In this document: positions 1-5,365 of the stretch, piece after piece
Position numbering within the stretch: position 1 is the first letter of the stretch
How the letters are laid out: each line of letters begins with the position of its first letter
Source: an uncultured Clostridia bacterium
Lineage (GTDB): Bacteria; Bacillota; Clostridia; Oscillospirales; Acutalibacteraceae
DNA length: 10,677 bases
Direction: 5' to 3'
NCBI GenBank assembly: GCA_946186725.1
Contig: CAMHOI010000022.1
Span: 1-10,677, forward strand
Notes under the pieces: model-generated
Database searches by the model: none
What the model was told of the DNA's origin: nothing
What the model saw: only the letters and a program-made list of their open reading frames with translations
Program-made: the position numbers and the translations under genes

Positions 1-622
1 AGCAAGCTGCCTGACGCCCAAGGACGAGTACCGCGAGGGGAGCATCGGGCTCCCCTTCCCGGACACCGTATACGGGATCGTAAGGCCGGGCACCGGCGAC
101 TTCCTGCCGCCCGGCGAGGAGGGCGAGATCGTGCTCAAGGGGCCGACCGTGATGCTGGGATACCTCAAGGACCCGGAGCTGACCGCCAAGACCCTGCGCG
201 TCCTGCGGGACGGCGACGTCTGGCTGTATACGGGCGACCTGGGCTGCATGGATGAGGACGGCTACGTCTACTTCCGTCAGCGGATGAAGCGCATGATCAT
301 CACCAACGGCTACAACGTTTATCCCTCGCGACTGGAGAACGTCATCGACGGCCTGCCGGAGGTGGCGTACAGCTGCGTCATCGGGGTCAGAGACCCGCGC
401 CGCATGCAGAGAGTCAAGGCCTTCGTCGTTCCGGCCGAAGGGGTGGCGCCCGACGATGCGCTGAAGGAAAGAATTATGAACGCGCTGTCTCTGCATATCG
501 CCAGGTACGCCCTGCCGCGCGAGATCGAATTCCGGCGCGAGCTGCCGCGCACGGCGATCGGCAAGGTTGCCTACCGCGAGCTGGAAGAGGAAGAAAACGA
601 AGTGGGCGGGGGAAAGGGATGA
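1..622 (+). CDS. AMP-dependent acyl-CoA synthetase/ligase, C-terminal part (5' end outside window)
   Basis: The reading frame is open from base 2 to the TGA at 620-622, so this is the 3' end of a gene that begins left of the window. The visible 206 residues hold the end of the large N-terminal domain and the whole mobile C-terminal domain of the ANL adenylating superfamily. Seen: PGEEGEI and GPTVMLGY, then YTGDLG, whose Asp binds the ATP ribose, then the hinge RMKRMIITNGYNVYPSRLE, and near the end RTAIGKVAYREL, whose Lys catalyses adenylation. Family members activate a carboxylic acid as acyl-AMP and transfer it to CoA; a fatty acid is the likeliest substrate, but specificity sits mostly in the missing part. 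The hinge position is Arg (RMKR) where many relatives have Asp, Glu or Lys. The gene ends at a hairpin terminator 52 bases downstream and converges with the tRNA gene. The family call is firm; the substrate is not. Confidence 0.88.
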   Translation, partial: ASCLTPKDEYREGSIGLPFPDTVYGIVRPGTGDFLPPGEEGEIVLKGPTVMLGYLKDPELTAKTLRVLRDGDVWLYTGDLGCMDEDGYVYFRQRMKRMIITNGYNVYPSRLENVIDGLPEVAYSCVIGVRDPRRMQRVKAFVVPAEGVAPDDALKERIMNALSLHIARYALPREIEFRRELPRTAIGKVAYRELEEEENEVGGGKG

Positions 623-673
623 CGGCCCAGACGAGCAAAAAACGCCGCCGTCGCGCCGCGATACGGAGAAAAG

Positions 674-700
674 AAAAAGACGCCGCGACGGCGTCTTTTT
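674..700. terminator. Bidirectional intrinsic terminator between the acyl-CoA synthetase gene and tRNA-Ser
   Basis: A perfect inverted repeat: AAAAAGACGCCG (674-685), loop CGA, CGGCGTCTTTTT (689-700). It gives a GC-rich stem flanked by A and T runs, so it ends with a U tract whichever strand is transcribed. On + it closes the synthetase gene; on minus it lies 8 bases beyond the CCA end of the tRNA. A competing longer-range helix is also possible, 646-655 with 684-693 (10 perfect pairs). Confidence 0.88.
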
Positions 701-708
701 CTTTGCGT

Positions 709-796
709 TGGCGGAGAGTTAGGGATTCGAACCCTAGAGACCTTTCGGTCTACAGCATTTCGAGTGCTGCACCTTCGACCACTCGGACAACTCTCC
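709..796 (-). tRNA. tRNA-Ser(CGA), CCA end encoded
   Basis: Read on the minus strand, the sequence folds as a class II tRNA of 88 nt. The acceptor stem GGAGAGT (796-790) pairs with ACTCTCC (719-713). The discriminator is G at 712 and an encoded CCA lies at 711-709. The anticodon stem CAGCA/TGCTG encloses loop CTCGAAA with anticodon CGA at 762-760, which reads the serine codon UCG. A long variable arm, AGACC-GAAA-GGTCT, is typical of serine tRNAs. The T arm is TAGGG-TTCGAAT-CCCTA. Codon UCG is common in a GC-rich genome, so a dedicated CGA isoacceptor fits. Confidence 0.97.
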
Positions 797-818
797 GTAT
801 GGCCCGGCCGTCCGGCCC

Positions 819-847
819 ATTGTAACACAGGCGACCGGGATTGTCAA
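819..847 (-). promoter_or_regulatory. Promoter of tRNA-Ser
   Basis: On minus, a consensus -35 TTGACA (847-842), a 17-bp spacer and -10 TACAAT (824-819) lie just upstream of the tRNA 5' end at 796. Transcription would start near 812, giving a short GC-rich 5' leader with a small GGCC-GTCC-GGCC hairpin (806-817) that RNase P would remove. The -35 box begins only 8 bases past the stop of the upstream ECF gene. Confidence 0.85.
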
Positions 848-854
848 ATCAATT

Positions 855-1460
855 TCAGGCGTGCAGGCGGCTCAGCGCCTTATTGACCGCGACGGCGCAG
901 GGAGCGGCCAGCACGGCGCCCGCGATCAGCTCTACAAGACCGTTGATCCCCACGAAGAGCACCACGAAGATGAAAGGATTGGCAGCGCCCAGCGCGGTCA
1001 CGAAGCCCTGGATATATTCGGTGTTGTAGAAGCAGAGAATCAGGGTCGTCATAAAGAAGACGGTGTTCAGCAGCGCCGCCGCCAGACTGGCGACGGGATA
1101 GCCGACGGCGCGCCCCTTCTGAAGTTTGGAAAAGCCGCGGAAGATCAGGCCGCACAGCCAGCCCGCCAGCACGCGGGTGGGGAGGCAGACCAAAAGGGTC
1201 AGCCAGGGGTTGATATTCAGCAGCACGGCACCGAAGGCACTCCAGCCGAAGCACTGCAAAAAGCTGACGAGGCCGAACACGCCGCCCAGATAGGCGCCCG
1301 CGGCGGGACCGAAGCAGATGGCGCCCACGGCGACCGGCACCATGGAGAGGGTGATCTCCAGGCCCATGGTCTTGATGGGCAGGAAGCTGATGGCGGCGAT
1401 CAGGGCGGTGAAGGCGCCCAGGATGGCGATGGTTTTGGCTTTACTGACAGTTTGACTCAT
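855..1460 (-). CDS. ECF transporter S component, probably for pantothenate
   Basis: A 201-residue, very hydrophobic protein with about six membrane segments (roughly residues 11-27, 37-50, 53-70, 84-108, 119-146 and 163-190). The stretch GPAAGAYLGGVFGLVSFL (51-68) is typical of the ECF S-component family. TM1 carries two AxxxA patterns (A12/A16 and A19/A23), the kind of motif by which S components dock on the EcfT scaffold. S components bind a vitamin or other micronutrient in the membrane and rely on shared EcfA/A'/T energising subunits, which are not encoded here. The gene lies 62 bases downstream of the pantothenate kinase gene on the same strand, which points to pantothenate as substrate (a PanT role); this is inferred from context, not from binding residues. 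The start is supported by GGAGG at 1470-1474, 9 bases upstream of the ATG. No terminator follows before the tRNA promoter. Confidence 0.85.
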   Translation of the reverse strand: MSQTVSKAKTIAILGAFTALIAAISFLPIKTMGLEITLSMVPVAVGAICFGPAAGAYLGGVFGLVSFLQCFGWSAFGAVLLNINPWLTLLVCLPTRVLAGWLCGLIFRGFSKLQKGRAVGYPVASLAAALLNTVFFMTTLILCFYNTEYIQGFVTALGAANPFIFVVLFVGINGLVELIAGAVLAAPCAVAVNKALSRLHA

Positions 1461-1479
1461 AATTGCAATCCTCCAATAC

Positions 1480-1498
1480 AGCCCCTTTTCAGGGTGCT
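1480..1498 (-). other. Small intergenic hairpin between coaX and the ECF gene
   Basis: On minus, AGC-A-CCCT, loop GAAA, AGGG-GCT forms a 7-bp stem with one bulged A and a GAAA tetraloop. It sits in the 62-base gap just upstream of the ECF gene ribosome site. No U run follows, so it is not an intrinsic terminator; it could influence mRNA processing or relative expression of the two genes. Confidence 0.35.
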
Positions 1499-1522
1499 AT
1501 TTGTTGTCGCAAGGGTGGATGG

Positions 1523-2290
1523 TCAGCGCGAATTGCGCTTATATATTTGCAGCAGTCCGTCCAGCAGAAGACGATCGTCAAGCAGGAATTCCCGCTTACA
1601 ATGGGCGACGATCCTCTCTGCCAGGCCGCCTGTAGCCACAAGTGTCGCCGGCTGTCCCAGTTCCTCCTCGATGCGGGCGGCCATGCCGTCCAGCATGGCG
1701 GCGGCGCCGTGGATGAGGCCGGATTGGACGCAGTCGACAGTGTTGGCGCCGATGACGCGGGCGGGGGCCCGCAGGTCGACGCTGGGAAGCTGCGCGGTGC
1801 CGGTGGCCAGCGCGTCCCGCGTCATGGCGGGGCCGGCCGCGATGACGCCGCCGATCATGGCGCCCGAAGCGTCCATGACCATGGCGGTGGTGGCGGTGCC
1901 GAGATCAAAGATGATACAGGGCATGGGATATTTGCCGAGCGCACCCACGCAGCCGGCGACAAGATCGGCGCCGAGCTGGGCGGGGTTCTCGATGCGGATG
2001 TTGAGCCCGGTCTTGACCCCGGGTCCGATGACGACGGCGTCGACCCCGCAGAGGGTGCGCAGCGCCAGCGTGACGGCGGAGCCGACGGTGGGCACGACCG
2101 AGCTGACGGCGGCGCCGGTGACGCGGTCGGGCGCGACCCCCTTCAGACGCAGAACGCTGTCCAACGCCACGGCGTACTGATCGGCCGTATGACGCGGCTC
2201 GGTCGCGAGCCGGGCGGTGAAAACGAGGTCGTCCCCCTCAAAGCCGCCGAGGGTGACGTTGGTATTGCCGATGTCGACGGTCAGGATCAT
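1523..2290 (-). CDS. coaX: Type III pantothenate kinase
   Basis: Phosphorylates pantothenate to 4'-phosphopantothenate with ATP, the first committed step of CoA synthesis, in the cytosol. Motifs of the ASKHA-fold CoaX family are present (numbered from the chosen start): the phosphate-binding DIGNTN at 6-11, GADLVAG at 107-113 with the catalytic-region Asp109, DLGTATT at 129-135, GGVIAAG at 147-153, GLIHGAA at 191-197 and ATGGLA at 219-224. The length of 255 residues is normal for the family. Start choice: an ATG two codons upstream (2294-2296) is only 1 base from the ribosome site AAGGGAG, while the ATG at 2288-2290 is 7 bases away and gives the usual MILTVDIGNTN beginning. It has its own promoter (2326-2354) and is followed by an ECF S component, suggesting a vitamin uptake and activation unit. 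Type III kinases are generally not feedback-inhibited by CoA. Confidence 0.95.
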   Translation of the reverse strand: MILTVDIGNTNVTLGGFEGDDLVFTARLATEPRHTADQYAVALDSVLRLKGVAPDRVTGAAVSSVVPTVGSAVTLALRTLCGVDAVVIGPGVKTGLNIRIENPAQLGADLVAGCVGALGKYPMPCIIFDLGTATTAMVMDASGAMIGGVIAAGPAMTRDALATGTAQLPSVDLRAPARVIGANTVDCVQSGLIHGAAAMLDGMAARIEEELGQPATLVATGGLAERIVAHCKREFLLDDRLLLDGLLQIYKRNSR

Positions 2291-2297
2291 GGTCATG

Positions 2298-2304
2298 CTC
2301 CCTT
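2298..2304 (-). promoter_or_regulatory. Ribosome binding site that decides the coaX start
   Basis: On minus this reads AAGGGAG. It leaves 1 base before the first possible ATG (2296) but 7 bases before the in-frame ATG at 2290, favouring the latter. Confidence 0.65.
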
Positions 2305-2325
2305 CAAACGAATGAAACGCCTTAC

Positions 2326-2354
2326 AGTATAATTGCGCGGGGGCGTCCTGTCAA
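2326..2354 (-). promoter_or_regulatory. Promoter of coaX-ECF unit
   Basis: On minus, -35 TTGACA (2354-2349), a 17-bp spacer and -10 TATACT (2331-2326), one mismatch from consensus over both boxes. The -35 hexamer overlaps the 3' end of the thioesterase gene; the TGA stop (2353-2351) is part of TTGACA. No terminator separates the two units, so coaX could also be reached by read-through. Confidence 0.85.
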
Positions 2355-3073
2355 GCCCAGGTGACGTCGCAGGCGAAGCGGCACTCCCCTTCCGGCCCCT
2401 CTCCGCGCACGAGGGCGCGTCCCTCCTCCCGGCGGGTGAACAGCGAGAGCGTTTCGCCGGGCATGACCTCCTTGCGGAAGTCCACCTGAAGCGCGGCGAT
2501 GCGCTCCTCCTCCCCGGGGGAGAGGGCGTTGAGGGCGAAGTCGGCGTAGCGGGTGTTGTTGACGTGGCCGTTCATATCTTCCTCACAGTAATGAGGGGTG
2601 ACGAGGAAGGGAGCGCCCTCGGGGGCGAAGTCGGGCACCTTGCCCGTGCGCGTGAGCAGGGCGCGCTCCTTACAGTATTCGGTATCGGGTGGGTAGACGT
2701 CCCGCGCGGGCGTCAGCTTGCGGGTCCCGGCGTGGATAAAGACCCAGTCGGAGGTGCCGCGAAGCAGGACGTTGCCATCCAGATCGGTGACGAGGTAGTC
2801 CCGCTTCCCGCTCAGGCCGCCCGGTGCCAAAGGCCAGGTGCGGATCCGAATGAGACTGTACAGGGGCGGGGTGGCGACGACCTCATATCGCACGCGCACC
2901 AGCACCCAGAGCAAATCCCGCTTGAGCATATCGCTGAAGCCGATGTGCAGCGAGTCGGCGTGGACGCCGGCGGCGCTTTGAAACAAATCGAGCACGGCGC
3001 TCGGCTTCCACTGCATACGGGCATCAAAATCATTGGCGCGCAGACGGTGGGTCTCCTCCCAAAGCGCGATCAT
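2351..3073 (-). CDS. Acyl-ACP thioesterase (double hot-dog fold)
   Basis: Hydrolyses acyl-ACP to free fatty acid and ACP in the cytosol. The 240 residues match the usual length of bacterial FatA/FatB-like enzymes. The second hot-dog half carries EEDMNGHVNNTRY (164-176), equivalent to the plant DxNxHVNN catalytic segment: Asp166, Asn168 and His170. VDFRKEV (197-203) supplies Glu202, matching the catalytic Glu of the plant YRRE segment. The N-terminal half has the family pattern of a WKPSAVLDLFQ helix (22-32) and LLWVLVRVRYEV strand (54-65). The start is set by AAAGGA 8 bases upstream, and its ATG overlaps the stop of the upstream gene as ATGA, so translation is probably coupled. It is the last gene of a three-gene lipid unit. 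Chain length cannot be predicted by eye. A longer upstream in-frame reading exists but only shadows the neighbouring gene. Confidence 0.9.
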   Translation of the reverse strand: MIALWEETHRLRANDFDARMQWKPSAVLDLFQSAAGVHADSLHIGFSDMLKRDLLWVLVRVRYEVVATPPLYSLIRIRTWPLAPGGLSGKRDYLVTDLDGNVLLRGTSDWVFIHAGTRKLTPARDVYPPDTEYCKERALLTRTGKVPDFAPEGAPFLVTPHYCEEDMNGHVNNTRYADFALNALSPGEEERIAALQVDFRKEVMPGETLSLFTRREEGRALVRGEGPEGECRFACDVTWA

Positions 3074-4101
3074 GGCGTTTGTCCTTTCGCGGCGGCGCCC
3101 TTGGCGTTCTTTTTCAGCAGTTCGCGGTCGATCAGCAAACAGAACACGCCGATGACGATGCAGGCCAGATCCCGCACGCGGTAAATCAGGCCCGCCATCA
3201 GTCCGGTGCCGGGGTTCACCCTGACCCAGCGGAGCGCCAGCGCCATGCCGCCCTCGCGGGTGCCCGCCTGCATGGGGATGACGAAGAGGATGTTGCCAAG
3301 CAGGGAGGCGGTGCTCATGACGAGAATGCCGTCGAGCGGGTTGACCGGCGCGCCGAGGTAGCGAAGGATGATCCAATATTCGGCCCCCTCCAGCAGGCGG
3401 GACAGATACTCCAGCGCCAGTCCCTTCCAAAAGCGGGCGCCCTCCCGACGGAAGGCGACGAAACCGGCGTCGATCTCCTCATAATGCGTGCCGTTGGTCT
3501 CCAGCAGGCGGGTCGCCCAGCGGCGCACGAGGGGCACCCGGGTCAGCAAGCGGAGGGTGGACACCGCGAAGCCCTTTCGGCGTCCGAAGAGGACGAGCGC
3601 GCCGACCAGCGCCAGCACGCCGCCCGCCACGCACAGCAGGACGGTCTCGACCACCTTGCCCGGACAGCCGAAGCAGAGATAAACGACGACGCCCGTAACC
3701 CAAAGCAGGACATGGCCCATGACGTACAGCAGCGTGAAGGTCAGGGTGGAGGAAACGGCCTTTTCGGCAGAATAGTACCGCTTGAGCTCCATGATGCGGT
3801 AGGGCTCGCCGCCGACCAGACCGGCGGGTGTGACGCTGTTGAGAGCGAAGCCGGTCACGCAGATCTTATAGAGCTGCCAAAAGCCGATCCTCTTTTCCTC
3901 GGGGGCGAGGATGAGGCGGTAAACGCCCGTATGCAGGGCGTAGATCACGGCCCAAAGCAGAAGCAGACCGAGCATCAGCAGACTGATCTCGGGCTTGAGC
4001 AGCTCCTGCCACTGCGCCCGCTCGGGACGCGCCTTATAGATCAGCAGGGCGATGCCCGCCACGCCGATGGCAAAGAAGAGAAAACGGTAGCGTTTTTTCA
4101 T
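3070..4101 (-). CDS. Flippase-like integral membrane protein, LPG synthase TM (UPF0104/YbhN) family
   Basis: A 343-residue polytopic membrane protein. Hydrophobic segments lie near residues 7-22, 39-58, 75-90, 117-142, 154-172, 228-247, 257-276 and 311-325. Two conserved signature stretches of the LPG_synthase_TM family (the membrane half of MprF) are visible: SVTPAGLVGGEPYRI (89-103) and PMQAGTREGGMAL (276-288). It lacks the soluble MprF catalytic domain, so it is not an aminoacyl-lipid synthase; stand-alone members are thought to move or assist lipids across the membrane, mostly without proof. The ATG at 4099-4101 is chosen because it has GAGGGGG 7 bases upstream and overlaps the preceding stop as ATGA; an earlier in-frame ATG at 4146 would extend 48 bases into that gene and adds no conserved sequence. 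Context suggests it handles the product of the CDP-alcohol phosphatidyltransferase encoded just upstream. Confidence 0.85.
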   Translation of the reverse strand: MKKRYRFLFFAIGVAGIALLIYKARPERAQWQELLKPEISLLMLGLLLLWAVIYALHTGVYRLILAPEEKRIGFWQLYKICVTGFALNSVTPAGLVGGEPYRIMELKRYYSAEKAVSSTLTFTLLYVMGHVLLWVTGVVVYLCFGCPGKVVETVLLCVAGGVLALVGALVLFGRRKGFAVSTLRLLTRVPLVRRWATRLLETNGTHYEEIDAGFVAFRREGARFWKGLALEYLSRLLEGAEYWIILRYLGAPVNPLDGILVMSTASLLGNILFVIPMQAGTREGGMALALRWVRVNPGTGLMAGLIYRVRDLACIVIGVFCLLIDRELLKKNAKGAAAKGQTP

Positions 4102-5060
4102 TCCAGTTCCCCCTCGTGCCGGGCAGACGCCATCATGCCCTGCCAAACGCGGGCGGCGATTTGCTCATATCGGCGGATCATAAACCACTTGAGCCCTTCC
4201 AGGCCGAGGATGAGGAAGGGGAAAAACCACACGTGCCACCCCAACAGCACCAGGACATAAAGCGTATAAGCGCGCAGGTTAAAGGTAAGCAGGTTGGTGA
4301 TCTGCACGATCTTTCGGCTCTCGATCAGGTAGGCGTCCGCGATCTCCACGGGCAGGGAGCCCTTGGCGCGAATGGCATTGAGCAGCCGCTGGAGGTGGGG
4401 GGTGGCTCTCTCCTGTGCGGCGGTGTAGGAGGCGTAAAAGCGGAGAAAGAGCGTCTCATAACCGGGGCGGGAAGGATCGGGGGCGCCGGCCTCGGCACGC
4501 AGATCGGCGGACGTGGTGAAGGCGACGGCGGTCGCCGGGTCCAGGAATTGAAGGTGAACGATGCGGTAGTAGTCGGCCATGCGGCACTGGCCCGCGTGGA
4601 ACCAGAGGGCGGCCGGCAGGACGATCAGCCAGATCCATAAGCCCCACGGCCGATCGGTGAAGGGGATGTTCTCCCCCATCATGCGAACGCCGAGCGCAAC
4701 ATAGACCGCGGCGAAATTGACGCCGTCCACCAAGCCGTCGAGCACGCGGCCCAAGCGCGACGTCTTCCCCGTCAGGCGGGCCACCTGCCCGTCGCAGCAG
4801 TCGAGGATGGCGGCGAAGATCTGGAGCAGTACGCCGGCGAGGTTGACCCGCCAGTCACGCCACGCAAAGAGGATCCCGCCCGTCACGCCGAAGGCCATGG
4901 ACAGCAGGGTAACGGCGTTGGGGTGGAGGCCCCAGCGGATGAACAAACGGGAAAAGACCAGCGCCACGGGATCGTGGACGAACCGGTCGAAGGGAGATTC
5001 GGTATCGTTGGATTTGCGGGAGGCGCGAAGCTGACGCTTCATCTCCGACAATTTGGCCAT
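4098..5060 (-). CDS. CDP-alcohol phosphatidyltransferase family protein
   Basis: A membrane enzyme that transfers a phosphatidyl (or similar CMP-linked) group from a CDP-alcohol to a hydroxyl acceptor, releasing CMP. The complete signature is present: Asp87, Asp90, Gly91, Ala94, Arg95, Gly104, Asp108 and Asp112, with spacing exactly DxxDGxxARx8Gx3Dx3D; these Asp residues bind the divalent metals and the last is the catalytic base in the family. LHPNAVTLLSM (45-55) precedes it as usual. At 320 residues it is longer than PgsA or PssA: a hydrophilic insertion (about 157-250, with GQCRMADYYR at 157-166) lies between the core and the C-terminal membrane segments (about 263-293). The acceptor alcohol is not identifiable; it is unlikely to be plain PgsA or PssA given this architecture. 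The start has GGAGGTG 4 bases upstream of the ATG. First gene of the lipid trio, read from its own promoter. Confidence 0.9.
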   Translation of the reverse strand: MAKLSEMKRQLRASRKSNDTESPFDRFVHDPVALVFSRLFIRWGLHPNAVTLLSMAFGVTGGILFAWRDWRVNLAGVLLQIFAAILDCCDGQVARLTGKTSRLGRVLDGLVDGVNFAAVYVALGVRMMGENIPFTDRPWGLWIWLIVLPAALWFHAGQCRMADYYRIVHLQFLDPATAVAFTTSADLRAEAGAPDPSRPGYETLFLRFYASYTAAQERATPHLQRLLNAIRAKGSLPVEIADAYLIESRKIVQITNLLTFNLRAYTLYVLVLLGWHVWFFPFLILGLEGLKWFMIRRYEQIAARVWQGMMASARHEGELE

Positions 5061-5092
5061 ACGCCACCTCCGAAGACACAATAATTCACATC

Positions 5093-5121
5093 ATTGTACC
5101 ACACCCACGCAAAAAGTGCAA
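5093..5121 (-). promoter_or_regulatory. Putative promoter of the lipid trio
   Basis: On minus, -10 TACAAT (5098-5093), a 17-bp spacer and a weak -35 TTGCAC (5121-5116). It lies 33 bases upstream of the phosphatidyltransferase start and back to back with the aromatic operon promoter. The -35 is a poor match, so this is less certain than its neighbours. Confidence 0.6.
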
Positions 5122-5141
5122 CGATAAACGGAGAAAAAGTG

Positions 5142-5170
5142 TTGACTTTCGCGCACAACAGTGGTATAGT
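5142..5170 (+). promoter_or_regulatory. Promoter of the leader peptide and aromatic amino acid operon
   Basis: -35 TTGACT (5142-5147), a 17-bp spacer and -10 TATAGT (5165-5170), each box one base from consensus. Transcription should start near 5177, giving a leader of about 210 nt before aroF. A constitutively strong promoter is what one expects when control is exerted later, by attenuation. Confidence 0.88.
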
Positions 5171-5182
5171 GAAAAACGATCC

Positions 5183-5198
5183 CGCCGGGCTTCCGGCG
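5183..5198 (+). other. 5' hairpin at the start of the leader transcript
   Basis: CGCCGG (5183-5188), loop GCTT, CCGGCG (5193-5198): a perfect 6-bp GC stem within about 6 nt of the predicted transcript 5' end and just before the leader peptide ribosome site (AGAGG at 5206-5210). It may protect the 5' end or act as an early pause; its role is inferred. Confidence 0.5.
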
Positions 5199-5216
5199 AT
5201 ACGCGAGAGGAACGCC

Positions 5217-5291
5217 ATGAACCGTTTGCATCACAGCTACGAATACTACCGCTTTTACTTTACTGTGTCGGATAGTAGAGTCGATTTGTGA
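5217..5291 (+). CDS. Aromatic-rich leader peptide of the aro operon attenuator
   Basis: A 24-codon reading frame beginning with ATG 6 bases after AGAGG and ending in TGA at 5289-5291. Residues 7-15 are SYEYYRFYF: four Tyr (all TAC, codons 8, 10, 11 and 14) and two Phe (both TTT, codons 13 and 15) within eight codons. It lies between a strong promoter and an intrinsic terminator, upstream of the first gene of Tyr/Phe biosynthesis. This is the arrangement of classical leader peptides such as trpL and pheL. The rest of the peptide (MNRLHH and TVSDSRVDL) shows no conserved feature at protein level, but its codons form RNA regions 1 and 2 of the attenuator. The peptide is probably not needed itself; its translation is the sensor. 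An in-frame longer reading from further upstream is excluded because it would begin before the promoter. Confidence 0.85.
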   Translation: MNRLHHSYEYYRFYFTVSDSRVDL

Positions 5292-5365
5292 TGCCTGCCA
5301 AAGAGCGGTAAACGGGACGAGGTCAAGGTTTCGTGCGGCACAGATCGATGTGCCGCACGTTTTTT
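5228..5365 (+). promoter_or_regulatory. Ribosome-mediated transcription attenuator (regions 1-4) controlling aroF and the operon
   Basis: Three mutually exclusive helices can be drawn. Helix 1:2 pairs GCATCACA (5228-5235) with TGTGATGC (5287-5294), 8 perfect pairs. Helix 2:3 (antiterminator) pairs 5280-5294 with 5335-5349, 14 pairs including three G-U and one A/G mismatch, the core being GTCGATTTGTG with CACAGATCGAT. Helix 3:4 is the terminator at 5332-5359. Region 1 ends just before the first Tyr codon, and region 2 spans the leader stop codon. A ribosome stalled on the Tyr/Phe codons (5238-5261) would cover region 1 and leave region 2 free to form the antiterminator. A ribosome reaching the stop would cover 2 and allow termination. 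Without translation, 1:2 forms and termination results. The pairings are seen directly; the behaviour is inferred from the classical trp and phe attenuators. Confidence 0.8.
5332..5365 (+). terminator. Attenuator terminator upstream of aroF
   Basis: CGTGCGGCACA (5332-5342), loop GATCGA, TGTGCCGCACG (5349-5359), then TTTTTT (5360-5365): a perfect 11-bp GC-rich stem with a U run. It ends 22 bases before the aroF ATG, in the 5' leader of the operon rather than at a gene end, which marks it as regulatory. Confidence 0.93.

Noticed and set aside
861..2332. Long plus-strand open frames opposite the ECF gene and coaX
   Set aside because: They are shadows of well-supported minus-strand genes, with compositions rich in Gly, Ala, Asp and His and no family resemblance.
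3074..3430. N-terminal extension of the thioesterase to about 359 residues
   Set aside because: The extra 119 residues overlap the flippase-like gene in another frame and are Arg/Pro/Gly-rich; the ATG at 3073 has a ribosome site and yields the normal family length.
5094..5291. A longer protein-coding frame ending at the leader stop codon
   Set aside because: It would begin upstream of the TTGACT/TATAGT promoter and has no ribosome site; only the part from 5217 lies on the predicted transcript with a good AGAGG site.
5263..5343. Alternative antiterminator pairing 5263-5270 with 5336-5343
   Set aside because: It is an 8-bp helix with one G-U; the 5280-5294/5335-5349 helix is longer and its region 2 also pairs perfectly with region 1, giving a consistent model.
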